NCBI RefSeq assembly: GCF_017742245.1
Contig: NZ_JAGHKO010000001.1
Coordinates: 649,061 to 713,060, forward strand
Direction: 5' to 3'
Length of the DNA: 64,000 bases
DNA from: Niastella soli
GTDB taxonomy: Bacteria > Bacteroidota > Bacteroidia > Chitinophagales > Chitinophagaceae
In this document: positions 43,782 through 51,809 of the stretch, one piece after another
Position numbering within the stretch: the first letter of the stretch is position 1
Layout: every line of letters starts with the position of its first letter
The notes under the pieces: model-generated
Database searches by the model: none
Told to the model about the DNA's origin: nothing
The model's input: the letters and a program-made list of their open reading frames with translations, nothing else
Position numbers and translations under genes: made by a program

Positions 43782-45713
43782 ATGGACATTACACCCGGCC
43801 CATTGTTGACGACCATCAATTCCCCAGCCGATCTTAAGCAGTTGACCAGAGAACAGTTACATCAACTTTGTGATGAATTGCGGCAGTACATTATCGATGT
43901 AGTTAGTGTACACGGAGGACATTTTGCCGCCAGCCTGGGTGTGGTAGAACTTAGTGTAGCATTACATTACATTTACAATACTCCCTACGACCAACTGGTT
44001 TGGGACGTGGGGCACCAGGCATACGGCCATAAGATCCTTACCGGTCGCCGCGATGAATTTCATACCAATCGTAAATATCATGGTATCAGTGGCTTCCCTA
44101 AACGCAGTGAAAGTGAATACGATACATTTGGCGTAGGCCATTCTTCCACCTCCATTTCTGCCGCGTTGGGTATGGCCATGGCTGCGAAATACAAGGGTGA
44201 GAACCGCAAATCTGTGGCGGTAATTGGCGATGGCGCCATGACGGCCGGTTTGGCGTTTGAAGGAATGAACCACGCCGGCGTAGCCGATTCTGACGTACTC
44301 ATTATCCTGAACGATAACTGTATGAGCATTGACCCCAACGTGGGTGCGCTCAAAGAATATCTTACCGATATTACTACCTCTCCTACCTATAATCGCCTTA
44401 AAGATGATATTTGGAAGGCGTTGGGCAAATTACCTGTTGGTAAGAACTTTACCCGCGAAATGGGTAGTAAGCTGGAGCACAGTATCAAAGGTTTCCTCAA
44501 CAAAAGCAGTAACCTGTTTGAAGCATTGAAGCTTCGGTATTTTGGTCCTATCGATGGCAATAACATCACCAAGCTGGTAGATACTCTGGCGGATCTGAAA
44601 AAGATCCCCGGGCCCAAATTGTTGCACGTGATCACCACGAAAGGAAAGGGATATGCCCTGGCCGAAAAAGAACAAACACTGTGGCATGCACCCGGTTTGT
44701 TTGACAAGATCACCGGTGAAATTTATAAAAAGAAATACGAAACACCACAACCGCCCAAATACCAGGATGTATTTGGACATACCATCATAGAACTGGCTGA
44801 AAAGAACGACAAGATCTTTGGCGTAACGCCAGCCATGCCTTCGGGTTCTTCGCTTAAGTTCATGATGGATAAAATGCCCGACCGCGCTTTTGACGTGGGC
44901 ATTTGCGAACAACATGCGGTTACCCTGAGCGCCGGTATGGCAACCCAGGGTATGCGCGTGTTCTGTAACATCTATTCTTCTTTCATGCAACGCGCCTATG
45001 ACCAGGTGGTACACGATGTAGCCATTCAAAAACTGCCGGTAGTAATGGTGCTCGACCGCGCCGGACTGGTTGGTGAAGATGGCCCTACCCACCACGGTGC
45101 GTATGATATTGCCTATATGCGCTGTATACCCAACCTGGTTATCAGCGCCCCCATGAATGAAAGCGAATTGCGTAACCTCATGTATACCGCTCAGCTGGAT
45201 ACTATGGAGTGGCCTTTCGTGATCCGCTATCCGCGCGGACAGGGTGTAATGCCTGACTGGAAAACGCCATTTGAAGAAATCCCTATCGGTAAAGGAAGAA
45301 AGATCAAGGATGGTCAGGATATTGCCATTCTTTCTATCGGTCACCCGGGCAATTTTGTTACAACCGCCATTCGTGAATTAAAAATGGATGGCCTGAACCC
45401 TGCCCATTACGATATGCGTTTTGTTAAGCCGCTCGATGAAGCATTGTTACATGAAGTATTCAGCAAATACGATAAGGTGCTTACCGTAGAAGACGGTACA
45501 GTTACGGGTGGTTTTGGCAGCGCCATTCTGGAGTTTATGGCTCAACACAATTACAAAGCCGAAGTGAAAATATTAGGTATACCCGATGCCATTGTTGAAC
45601 ATGGTACGCCCAAAGAATTGTATCACGAATGTGGTTACGATGCACCGGCCATTGCCATTGCAGTACGTGAAATGATGAAGGGAAAGGTTAGCGTAAGTCA
45701 GTTATTAGGTTAA
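43782..45713 (+). CDS. dxs: 1-deoxy-D-xylulose-5-phosphate synthase
   Basis: The 643-aa enzyme (start MDITPGPLL) condenses pyruvate and glyceraldehyde-3-phosphate, the first step of the MEP isoprenoid pathway. It needs thiamine diphosphate. Motifs: VWDVGHQAYGHKILTGRRD, TFGVGHSSTSISAALGMA, the TPP motif GDGAMTAG with LNDNCMSI, the second domain ICEQHAVTLSAGMA, GEDGPTHHGAYD (catalytic His) and the C-terminal transketolase domain from about 510. Length is normal. Its product line may feed the GGGP synthase and quinone precursors. Confidence 0.95.
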   Translation: MDITPGPLLTTINSPADLKQLTREQLHQLCDELRQYIIDVVSVHGGHFAASLGVVELSVALHYIYNTPYDQLVWDVGHQAYGHKILTGRRDEFHTNRKYHGISGFPKRSESEYDTFGVGHSSTSISAALGMAMAAKYKGENRKSVAVIGDGAMTAGLAFEGMNHAGVADSDVLIILNDNCMSIDPNVGALKEYLTDITTSPTYNRLKDDIWKALGKLPVGKNFTREMGSKLEHSIKGFLNKSSNLFEALKLRYFGPIDGNNITKLVDTLADLKKIPGPKLLHVITTKGKGYALAEKEQTLWHAPGLFDKITGEIYKKKYETPQPPKYQDVFGHTIIELAEKNDKIFGVTPAMPSGSSLKFMMDKMPDRAFDVGICEQHAVTLSAGMATQGMRVFCNIYSSFMQRAYDQVVHDVAIQKLPVVMVLDRAGLVGEDGPTHHGAYDIAYMRCIPNLVISAPMNESELRNLMYTAQLDTMEWPFVIRYPRGQGVMPDWKTPFEEIPIGKGRKIKDGQDIAILSIGHPGNFVTTAIRELKMDGLNPAHYDMRFVKPLDEALLHEVFSKYDKVLTVEDGTVTGGFGSAILEFMAQHNYKAEVKILGIPDAIVEHGTPKELYHECGYDAPAIAIAVREMMKGKVSVSQLLG

Positions 45714-45751
45714 TCTCTTTTAAAATACTGGCTCTTGTGAGCCAACTTGCT

Positions 45752-45818
45752 GTTACAGGTTCCAGGTTACAGGGTCTCTATAAAACAGGCCTTGAAACTG
45801 GAACCTGTAACTTTTATT
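45752..45818 (+). terminator. 14-bp-stem hairpin with T tail after dxs
   Basis: GTTACAGGTTCCAG (45752-45765) pairs perfectly with CTGGAACCTGTAAC (45798-45811) across a 32-nt loop and is followed by TTTTATTT. The stem equals that at 40384 except for one swapped base pair. Confidence 0.65.
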
Positions 45819-45888
45819 TAACATCCCATGGTTCGTTTTCGATATGGATTTCTGTTATGTTAGCGTCTCCGCTCCATAACCCTGCAAT

Positions 45889-46542
45889 ATGAAACGAATC
45901 CTGTTCCTTTCCCTGGCGCTGTTGTTTGGATGTACCATAACTGCTGCAGTTTGGTATTATACCAGGCTCAAACCCCGCAGCCAATCGGTCCACAGCATAA
46001 CAGCTGTTTCAAACAGGCAATTAATGACCCGGTTACATGGGTACGCAAATCCCTTGCTGAGCTACGCCAAACAACACAAGTATAATACCAGCACCTGCTT
46101 TCTGGTTGATATGAGCATTGAATCGGGGAAGAACCGGTTCTTTGTATATGACCTTAAAAAGAATGCGGTTGTTGATGCCGGACTGGTAGCACATGGCCGA
46201 TGTAACAATAACTGGCTTACCGGCCGTAAGTATGGAAATGATGTTGGTTGCGGCTGCACATCCCTGGGAAAATATAAGATCGGGAACCCGTATACAGGAA
46301 GATTTGGCAGAGCGTATAAATTACATGGACTGGATACGACCAACAGCAATGCATTTAAACGTTTTGTAGTACTGCATTCTTATACGGCTGTTCCAAATGC
46401 CGAAGTTGATCCGCTGCCTATTTGCCAAAGTGATGGATGCCCCATGGTATCAGCAGCATTTTTACAAAAGCTGGGGAAGCTGATTGATCAATCACCCAAA
46501 CCGATACTGCTGTATATTTTTGATAAAACCAGTGAGTTGTGA
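45889..46542 (+). CDS. murein L,D-transpeptidase catalytic domain-like protein (YkuD_2 type)
   Basis: The 217-aa protein has an N-terminal membrane or signal segment (ILFLSLALLFGCTITAAVWYY; a CT pair makes a lipoprotein possible). A YkuD_2-type catalytic domain follows: FLVDMSIESGKNRFFVYD, GRCNN, GCGCTSLGKYKIG, KLHGLDTTNSNAFKRFVVLHS and the nucleophile motif CQSDGCPMVS, with His and Cys placed as in L,D-transpeptidases. It likely acts on peptidoglycan in the periplasm, but exact activity is unproven for this subfamily. Confidence 0.82.
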   Translation: MKRILFLSLALLFGCTITAAVWYYTRLKPRSQSVHSITAVSNRQLMTRLHGYANPLLSYAKQHKYNTSTCFLVDMSIESGKNRFFVYDLKKNAVVDAGLVAHGRCNNNWLTGRKYGNDVGCGCTSLGKYKIGNPYTGRFGRAYKLHGLDTTNSNAFKRFVVLHSYTAVPNAEVDPLPICQSDGCPMVSAAFLQKLGKLIDQSPKPILLYIFDKTSEL

Positions 46543-46556
46543 GTGGTGAGTTGACC
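46528..46556. repeat. GTGAGTG-type word repeat
   Basis: ACCAGTGAGTTGTGAGTGGTGAGTTGACC overlaps the end of the L,D-transpeptidase-like gene and repeats the vocabulary of 24565-24597. Confidence 0.4.
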
Positions 46557-46624
46557 TGTAAGAGCTTGTCCGCCTTTGGCGGATGCGCCATCGGGTCCAG
46601 CACTTATAGAATGATCATGCACTC

Positions 46625-46658
46625 CTGACAGGTCAACCAAAGTTCATGGACCTGTCAG
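46625..46658. terminator. hairpin between convergent genes
   Basis: CTGACAGGTC (46625-46634) pairs perfectly with GACCTGTCAG (46649-46658). A weak T-rich stretch follows on the plus strand (ATTTTAATATT). It probably serves the L,D-transpeptidase-like gene and scpA. Confidence 0.5.
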
Positions 46659-46675
46659 GTCAGCAGATTTTAATA

Positions 46676-47509
46676 TTATAAAACAGATTCTGGTTGTCTG
46701 TCCGGATCATCATCAGGATTAATAGGCGGTTGTATGGGATCAACATCCTGTTCCCAATTTTCGTTCAGCTCCACCATAAAGTTATTACGGCCTTCGCCAA
46801 CCATAATGGTCATGTACTTCATTTGAACCAGTTCCAGCATGGAAAGGAAAATAAAGATGGCATGTATGCGGTCCTGACAAACATCGAATAGCTTTTCAAA
46901 CGACATTAACTTTTCCCGCTTCACGGTATCCAGTGCGTACGAACGGGTTTCATCCATGGTATACTGATACTTCACCACGGTATGCACCGGTTTTACGTTC
47001 CGCTGATTAACCTTCTTCATTACCTTTTCAAATGTTTTCATCAATTTGAAAAGAGTAATAGTTTGAATTTCAGTTCCCTCCCCGTTCTCTTCCCCAATTT
47101 GGGCAATCTCTTTTGCCAAATTACCCCGGCGCACCATCAGCATACGAATGGCTTCCATTTCAGCCATTTTTGCCGATGCTTCTTTAAAGCGTTTATATTC
47201 AAGGATCTTGTCAACCAGTTCCTGACGGGGATCTATTTCATTGCCCTGTGCATCCAGTTCTTTACGTGGTAGCAACATCCTGGCTTTGATCCGCATCAGG
47301 GTGGAAACGAATAAGATAAACTCGCTCGACAATTCAATGTTCAATTGTTCCTGCCCATGAATATATGTAAGGAAATCTTTTATGATATTGCTGATAGGAA
47401 TATTATAAATATCCAGTTCATCCCGCTCAATAAAGAACAGTAACAGGTCGAATGGACCCTCAAACTGCGGCAACTTGATCTGATACGACGGTTGTTGATT
47501 CACTTGCAA
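46676..47509 (-). CDS. scpA: segregation and condensation protein A
   Basis: The 277-aa kleisin bridges SMC heads in the chromosome condensation complex. The N-terminus YQIKLPQFEGPFDLLLFFIERDELDIYNIPIS is diagnostic (split at residues 9-40). A helical middle part (SEFILFVSTLMRIKARMLLP) and a C-terminal winged-helix-like region with FLSMLELVQMKYM follow, then an acidic tail. scpB is not adjacent. The start ATG at 47509 sits 7 bp from a small GTTACAGG-containing intergenic element. Confidence 0.93.
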   Translation of the reverse strand: MQVNQQPSYQIKLPQFEGPFDLLLFFIERDELDIYNIPISNIIKDFLTYIHGQEQLNIELSSEFILFVSTLMRIKARMLLPRKELDAQGNEIDPRQELVDKILEYKRFKEASAKMAEMEAIRMLMVRRGNLAKEIAQIGEENGEGTEIQTITLFKLMKTFEKVMKKVNQRNVKPVHTVVKYQYTMDETRSYALDTVKREKLMSFEKLFDVCQDRIHAIFIFLSMLELVQMKYMTIMVGEGRNNFMVELNENWEQDVDPIQPPINPDDDPDRQPESVL

Positions 47510-47514
47510 ACTTT

Positions 47515-47660
47515 TTTAACCTGTAACCCTCTGCCAGCTGGCGGAGGAAGCCAACAAACGTACGCCAAAAAAACAATTGGAGAAAATTACAGTCCTCCCC
47601 TGGCTCATTTTGTATATAACTTGTGAAAAGGAAGGGCTTCGTATGCCCGCTTGTACTTCA
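47515..47660. repeat. intergenic palindrome and REP-like words upstream of scpA
   Basis: CTCTGCCAGCTGGCGGAG (47530-47547) is a near-perfect palindrome next to AACCTGTAACC. Further on, TGTACTTCAACTCCGCTCAAAATCACCGG runs into the end of the DUF3078 gene and resembles REP-type words. A 64-codon frame over this stretch is considered spurious. Confidence 0.35.
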
Positions 47661-47681
47661 ACTCCGCTCAAAATCACCGGA

Positions 47682-48614
47682 TTAGAATTTTCGCTGGTAG
47701 CCAATGCCAATGAATTGCCTCACTTGCAACCGGGCTGAATTCTTATCTTTTCCAAAGCTCTTTTGATCATCATCATAAATAAAATCGGCCCCTATATTAA
47801 AACCGAATCCTTTGTATACATTCATGCTCAACAAATTGGTCATGAAAAGATCTATATTCTGTGGGTTGTGTTTATAATTGGAGAACAGATCGAACTTGGC
47901 TTTGTACGTCAAATTTTTAATTATTTCCCTATTTACTGTAGCTGATAAATAAGCACCAACCTCATTGCGGACTGTTTTGCCCGAATCTACCCCATATGCT
48001 CCTTTGGCCGATAATTCATCATCATTCACTATGACCCAGCGACTGGTTATGGGTGAAAGGAAGAGCGAAAATGTAGGGCTCGGCTTCCAGTCCAACCCCG
48101 CAGCAACGATCACATACGCCGGGGCCAAAAAATTTGACGTTTTTATCTTGGTGGTATCATTGGGATAGGTATACCCTTGCGTAAACTGCGACCGGAAATT
48201 AAACAGACCGGTCAGGAATATATGATCAAATAACAAGTAACCATACTTCGAAATAGCATCGATGCGGTCGTTGGTTTTACGCGTACCCAGTGAAGTGGAA
48301 TTGATATAGCCCAATTCCAGGTCAATGGAATTATCCCAGGAATGCCGGTCTTTTTTATAAAACGCATGTGCGTTAAATAATCCATTGCTGTTGAGAGAGA
48401 ACTGGTCGCCACCGGCCGCCCAGTTGGTGAGCGATGTTTGGCCTAATGTTATATTGAACATGCCACCCGTTTTCCAGATTTTAACCGTAGTGTCACTTTC
48501 GTCTTTCTTGATCGTCTTTCCTGATTCACCCATTAATTCCTGAACGGTTTTGTCTTGTGCAATACTGGTAACTGTTATACCAACAGCTACAACGGCCAGC
48601 GCCAGCTTCTTCAT
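47682..48614 (-). CDS. DUF3078 family outer-membrane protein
   Basis: The 310-aa protein has a signal peptide (LALAVVAVGITVTSIAQ), a short charged linker and a beta-rich body with family marks: GGMFNITLGQTSLTNWAAGGDQFSLNSNG, SWDNSIDLELGYINS, FDHIFLTGLFNFRSQFTQGY, LSPITSRWVIV and a C-terminal FIGIGYQRKF ending in Phe. This is the DUF3078 layout (predicted barrel, function unknown). It is preceded by the mscL terminator and is separately transcribed. Confidence 0.88.
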   Translation of the reverse strand: MKKLALAVVAVGITVTSIAQDKTVQELMGESGKTIKKDESDTTVKIWKTGGMFNITLGQTSLTNWAAGGDQFSLNSNGLFNAHAFYKKDRHSWDNSIDLELGYINSTSLGTRKTNDRIDAISKYGYLLFDHIFLTGLFNFRSQFTQGYTYPNDTTKIKTSNFLAPAYVIVAAGLDWKPSPTFSLFLSPITSRWVIVNDDELSAKGAYGVDSGKTVRNEVGAYLSATVNREIIKNLTYKAKFDLFSNYKHNPQNIDLFMTNLLSMNVYKGFGFNIGADFIYDDDQKSFGKDKNSARLQVRQFIGIGYQRKF

Positions 48615-48634
48615 ATTATTAATTGAATAGATTT

Positions 48635-48666
48635 AAAAAAGGCATTTTGATTGGTATCAAAATGCC
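48635..48666 (-). terminator. intrinsic terminator after mscL
   Basis: GGCATTTTGAT pairs with ATCAAAATGCC (11 bp) around a short loop at 48641-48666, followed on the minus strand by TTTTTT. It lies 24 bp after the mscL stop. Confidence 0.85.
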
Positions 48667-48689
48667 TTGCAAATATAAAACCACGTAGG

Positions 48690-49061
48690 TCATTTCTTTA
48701 AAGCATCCCTGATCTCACGCAATAAAATTATGTCCTCGGGAGTAACCGGGGCGGCTGCTTCTTCTTTTTTCTTAAACCGGTTAATACCTTTCACTATAAG
48801 GAATAATATGAAAGCAACAATAAGGAACTTAATTACAGCTGATAAGAACTTGCCAATCTTAACGGCCCCGAGTATCGTAAACTTATCCAAGTCTTGCAGA
48901 TTGGCTGCCTGCAAAGCAGGTTTTAATAACAAAGGAGTAATAACATCATCAACCAACGAACTAACAATACTACTGAATGCCGCGCCAATAATAACACCAA
49001 TTGCCAGGTCAACTACGTTTCCCTTCAAGGCAAACTCTTTGAATTCTTTCATCATACCCAT
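48690..49061 (-). CDS. mscL: large-conductance mechanosensitive channel
   Basis: The 123-aa protein has the MscL pattern: short amphipathic N-terminus MGMMKEFKEFALKGNVVDLAIGVIIGAAF (split; TM1 with the pore-lining Gly/Ala pattern), a periplasmic loop and TM2 (about 72-93). A charged C-terminal helix follows (ILLREIRDALKK). MscL opens under membrane tension and releases solutes in osmotic down-shock. Length is slightly short but normal for the phylum. It is monocistronic with its own terminator. Confidence 0.95.
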   Translation of the reverse strand: MGMMKEFKEFALKGNVVDLAIGVIIGAAFSSIVSSLVDDVITPLLLKPALQAANLQDLDKFTILGAVKIGKFLSAVIKFLIVAFILFLIVKGINRFKKKEEAAAPVTPEDIILLREIRDALKK

Positions 49062-49126
49062 AAAATAGAGTTTTAGTTGTTAATGATATTTACAACTAAT
49101 ATATTAAATTTTTAAACCATTAGCCT

Positions 49127-49134
49127 CAAACGTA
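49127..49134 (-). promoter_or_regulatory. -7 element TACGTTTG for mscL
   Basis: On the minus strand, TACGTTTG matches TAnnTTTG, with a TTG 25 nt upstream (49162-49160), slightly longer than usual. The leader would be about 60 nt. Confidence 0.4.
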
Positions 49135-49147
49135 CAATATTTCCCCA

Positions 49148-49897
49148 TTACCCTTTTTTCAATCCGGGGTATTGCATATCCAGTTTCTGCAGTGTTTTTA
49201 AAAGGGCTTCTGCTATAACATGTTCTTTATACCAGTTTTGATCGGCGGGCACAATAGTCCAGGGCACATCGTTACAATATTCAAAACAATCTTCATAGGC
49301 CGCCATGTAATCATCCCATAATTTAGCTTCTTCAAAATCCCTTTCGTTGTACTTCCATTGTTTGGTAGGGTCGTGGATACGTTCCTGCAAGCGCTCCTGT
49401 TGCTCTTCGGGCGATATATGCAGATAGAATTTCAGGATGCGGGTATTATTATGTTCCTGTAGCAATTGCTCAAAATCATTGATGGCCTTCATACGTTTTT
49501 TGACCGTTTTTTCGTCGATCAATTTATGCACCCGGGTCACCAGCACATCTTCGTAATGCGAGCGGTTAAACAATTGAATAATGCCTTTTGGTGGGGCCAC
49601 GCCATGTATCCGCCATAAAAAATCATGGCTGAATTCTTCGGCCGTTGGCACCTTGAATGAATGCACCCGTACCCCCTGGGGGTTCATACTTGTAAACACC
49701 TTTCTTACAACGCCGTCTTTTCCACTGGCATCCATCCCCTGCAATATTACCAGTATAGCATGCTGTGATTCGGCATATAACAAATTCTGTAGCTCATTGA
49801 GCTTTGCCAGTATACTGGCAAGATTTTCTTTTGTTTCCTCCTTGTTCCAGTCTTTGGGCGCCCGGGTACTGATTTCCTTTAATTTGATATTAGCCAT
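49148..49897 (-). CDS. ppk2: polyphosphate kinase 2 family protein
   Basis: The start MANIKLKEIST (ATG at 49897) gives 249 aa; a frame extension of 19 residues upstream is unlikely. The P-loop kinase core is plain: LQGMDASGKDGVVRKV (Walker A), FNRSHYEDVLVTRVH (Walker B-like lid motif), FYLHISPEEQQERLQER and DRNWYKE-like ADQNWYKEHVIAEAL. PPK2 enzymes transfer phosphate between polyphosphate and nucleotides. Subclass and nucleotide preference cannot be read by eye. It is upstream of mscL on the same strand. Confidence 0.92.
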   Translation of the reverse strand: MANIKLKEISTRAPKDWNKEETKENLASILAKLNELQNLLYAESQHAILVILQGMDASGKDGVVRKVFTSMNPQGVRVHSFKVPTAEEFSHDFLWRIHGVAPPKGIIQLFNRSHYEDVLVTRVHKLIDEKTVKKRMKAINDFEQLLQEHNNTRILKFYLHISPEEQQERLQERIHDPTKQWKYNERDFEEAKLWDDYMAAYEDCFEYCNDVPWTIVPADQNWYKEHVIAEALLKTLQKLDMQYPGLKKG

Positions 49898-49962
49898 GGA
49901 AATATGTTTCTTTAAATTATTACATTTTAAAGTTAATACCTGATTTTTGAACAAATTTTTGC

Positions 49963-50865
49963 ATGTCAGTCAATAGGGCGGCTCTTACCAACGGGGTTGT
50001 ATTTGTTTTACTATGCATCATCTGGGGAAGTTCTTTTATCCTGATGAAGGCGGGGATGGAATACTTAAATCCTTACCAGGTAGCTACCATCCGCATACTC
50101 AGCGCCGGGGTAGTGTTGTTGCCCGTAGCCATTCGCCAATGGAAAAATATTCCAGGCAATAAGCTGGGATATGTTTTTTTATCAGGAATATTGGGCAGTT
50201 TTATTCCTGCCTATTTGTTTTGTATTGCTGAAACAAAGATCGATAGTTCCCTGGCAGGCTTCCTTAATTCACTCACGCCTGTTTTTACCATCTTCACTGG
50301 TTTGCTGTTTTTTGGCCAGGTATTTCAACTGCATAAATTAACAGGTGTCTTAATAGCCATTAGCGGAATGGCGGTGCTGTTGTTTGCAAAGGGCATTGTA
50401 AATATTCAATATCTCTCCTATGCGGGTTTTGCATTAATGGCAACCGTTTTGTATGGCTTTAACATCAACCTCGTTGGGCGTCATTTAAAAGAAACCGGTT
50501 CCCTGGCCGTGGTAGCCGTAAGCTTTGCCTTATTGTTATTGCCCTGCCTGATCATACTTTGGTTTACGGGTTATTTCTCCCTGCCCCTTGCACAAAAAGG
50601 CTTTCTCTTTTCAAGCAGTGCTTCTTCTTTATTGGGTATTATGGGAACAGCCGTGGCCACTATTCTCTTTTATATTCTGATCAAAAGCTCCGGCGGTTTG
50701 TTTGCTTCTATGGTTACCTATGGCATTCCATTCGTTGCCTTATCGTGGGGATTGCTGGCAGGCGAAAGCATCAATGGTTGGCAAATACTGGGATTGGTGA
50801 TCATTCTGGGAGGTGTGTATGTAACTACACGGTGGAAGAAGAAAGAGGTAGAAAGTAAGACGTAG
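49963..50865 (+). CDS. EamA/DMT family transporter
   Basis: The 300-aa protein has ten hydrophobic helices arranged as two EamA repeats (about 8-135 and 150-290). Typical elements are CIIWGSSFILMKAG, IKxxx-type SSLAGFLNSLTPVFT near the end of the first repeat and ASMVTYGIPFVALSWGLLAGE in the second. It is an inner-membrane exporter or permease for small metabolites; substrate unknown. It is divergent from ppk2 with 65 bp between starts. Confidence 0.88.
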   Translation: MSVNRAALTNGVVFVLLCIIWGSSFILMKAGMEYLNPYQVATIRILSAGVVLLPVAIRQWKNIPGNKLGYVFLSGILGSFIPAYLFCIAETKIDSSLAGFLNSLTPVFTIFTGLLFFGQVFQLHKLTGVLIAISGMAVLLFAKGIVNIQYLSYAGFALMATVLYGFNINLVGRHLKETGSLAVVAVSFALLLLPCLIILWFTGYFSLPLAQKGFLFSSSASSLLGIMGTAVATILFYILIKSSGGLFASMVTYGIPFVALSWGLLAGESINGWQILGLVIILGGVYVTTRWKKKEVESKT

Positions 50866-50879
50866 GGCGTAAGAAAGAA

Positions 50880-51036
50880 GTTGATAAGTTGACAGGTTGA
50901 TAAGGGAAAGCGGGGCCAGGTAAACAAAGAGAGACAGGGTGGAAGTAAGAAGCACAAGGCGAAGCGACGTAAAAGTAGGAAGTAGGCGGCAAGAAATTCG
51001 CGAGCTTCTTACATCCTACTTCTTACATCCTACTTC
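50880..51036. repeat. intergenic word repeats (TTGATAAG and GTAGGAAG types) with TTCGCGAGC centre
   Basis: 50880-50906 contains TTGATAAG, TTGACAGG, TTGATAAGG. 50972-51036 is an imperfect inverted repeat: a GTAGGAAGTAGG arm, a centre TTCGCGAGC (50997-51005) and a TTCTTACATCCTAC arm, the last repeated. The centre is the reverse complement of that at 60818-60826. Confidence 0.55.
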
Positions 51037-51040
51037 GGTA

Positions 51041-51604
51041 TTATACAGTCATGATTTCCTTTTCTTTTGCGGCCAGGTGTTTATCAACCAGCGCAATGTA
51101 GCGATCGGTTGTCTCCTGGATGAACTTTTCAGCATCTTTGCACACATCTTCGCTCAACCCATTCTTTTGTAATTTTTTCACCTGCTCCATAGCGTCACGG
51201 CGAATATTACGAATGGCAACTTTTGAATGTTCACCTTCCCCCTGGGCTCTTTTCACCAGCTCTTTACGCCTTTCTTCAGTTAATGGCGGCATAAATAACC
51301 GGATCATATTACCGTCATTCTGTGGATTAATTCCAATATTGGCGGCAATAATGGCCCTTTCAATGGGCTGAAGCATATTTTTTTCCCAGGGCTGAATGGT
51401 TAAGGTACGCGCATCGGCTACCGAAACATTTCCAACCTGGCTAATTAGTGTAGGAGTTCCATAATAATCAACTACAATACCGTCAACCAAATTTGGATTG
51501 GCTTTACCGGCACGTACTTTCACTAATTCTGATTCCAGGTGACTAATGGCTTTGTCCATGCCCTCCTGGGCTAATTCCTTAATAATATTTAATTCATCTG
51601 ACAT
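51041..51604 (-). CDS. frr: ribosome recycling factor
   Basis: The 187-aa protein has the RRF two-domain pattern: helical bundle start MDKAISHLESELVKVRAGKANPNLVDGI (split), a beta domain with YYGTPTLISQVGNVSVADARTLTIQPWEKN and the final helices LTEERRKELVKRAQGEGE and VAIRNIRRDAMEQVKKL. RRF splits post-termination ribosomes with EF-G. A -7 element TAGGTTTG lies 22 bp upstream. Confidence 0.96.
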   Translation of the reverse strand: MSDELNIIKELAQEGMDKAISHLESELVKVRAGKANPNLVDGIVVDYYGTPTLISQVGNVSVADARTLTIQPWEKNMLQPIERAIIAANIGINPQNDGNMIRLFMPPLTEERRKELVKRAQGEGEHSKVAIRNIRRDAMEQVKKLQKNGLSEDVCKDAEKFIQETTDRYIALVDKHLAAKEKEIMTV

Positions 51605-51626
51605 AGGAAGAAATATTAAATGCCTG

Positions 51627-51634
51627 CAAACCTA
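51627..51634 (-). promoter_or_regulatory. -7 element TAGGTTTG for frr
   Basis: On the minus strand, TAGGTTTG matches TAnnTTTG and is identical to the -7 box of the candidate ncRNA at 25426. The predicted leader is about 15 nt. The upstream TTG is at a short spacing (14 nt). Confidence 0.45.
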
Positions 51635-51707
51635 CTTAAATTTTTTGGCAATGGGTAAAAGGCTATGGGCATTAGACAATTGGCAACATGCCCTGCTTTG
51701 CAGATAA

Positions 51708-51742
51708 CTGATACCGGTTACCAAATCCCGGTTACCGGGCCC
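51708..51742. repeat. CCGGTTACC-type intergenic palindromic repeat
   Basis: TACCGGTTACC and CCCGGTTACCGGG occur in tandem. The second is itself a palindrome with a TTA centre. The vocabulary is shared with 14030, 54773 and 58449. Confidence 0.45.
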
Positions 51743-51809
51743 TTATTGCAGATGTAAGAATATAGTTTAACAGTATATGAGCGGGATCATCCCGGTAATT
51801 GGCCGGCAA

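Noticed and set aside
47516-47710. 64-codon minus-strand frame overlapping the end of the DUF3078 gene
   Set aside because: Reads through a palindrome and REP-like words; the real DUF3078 frame covers the overlapping part.
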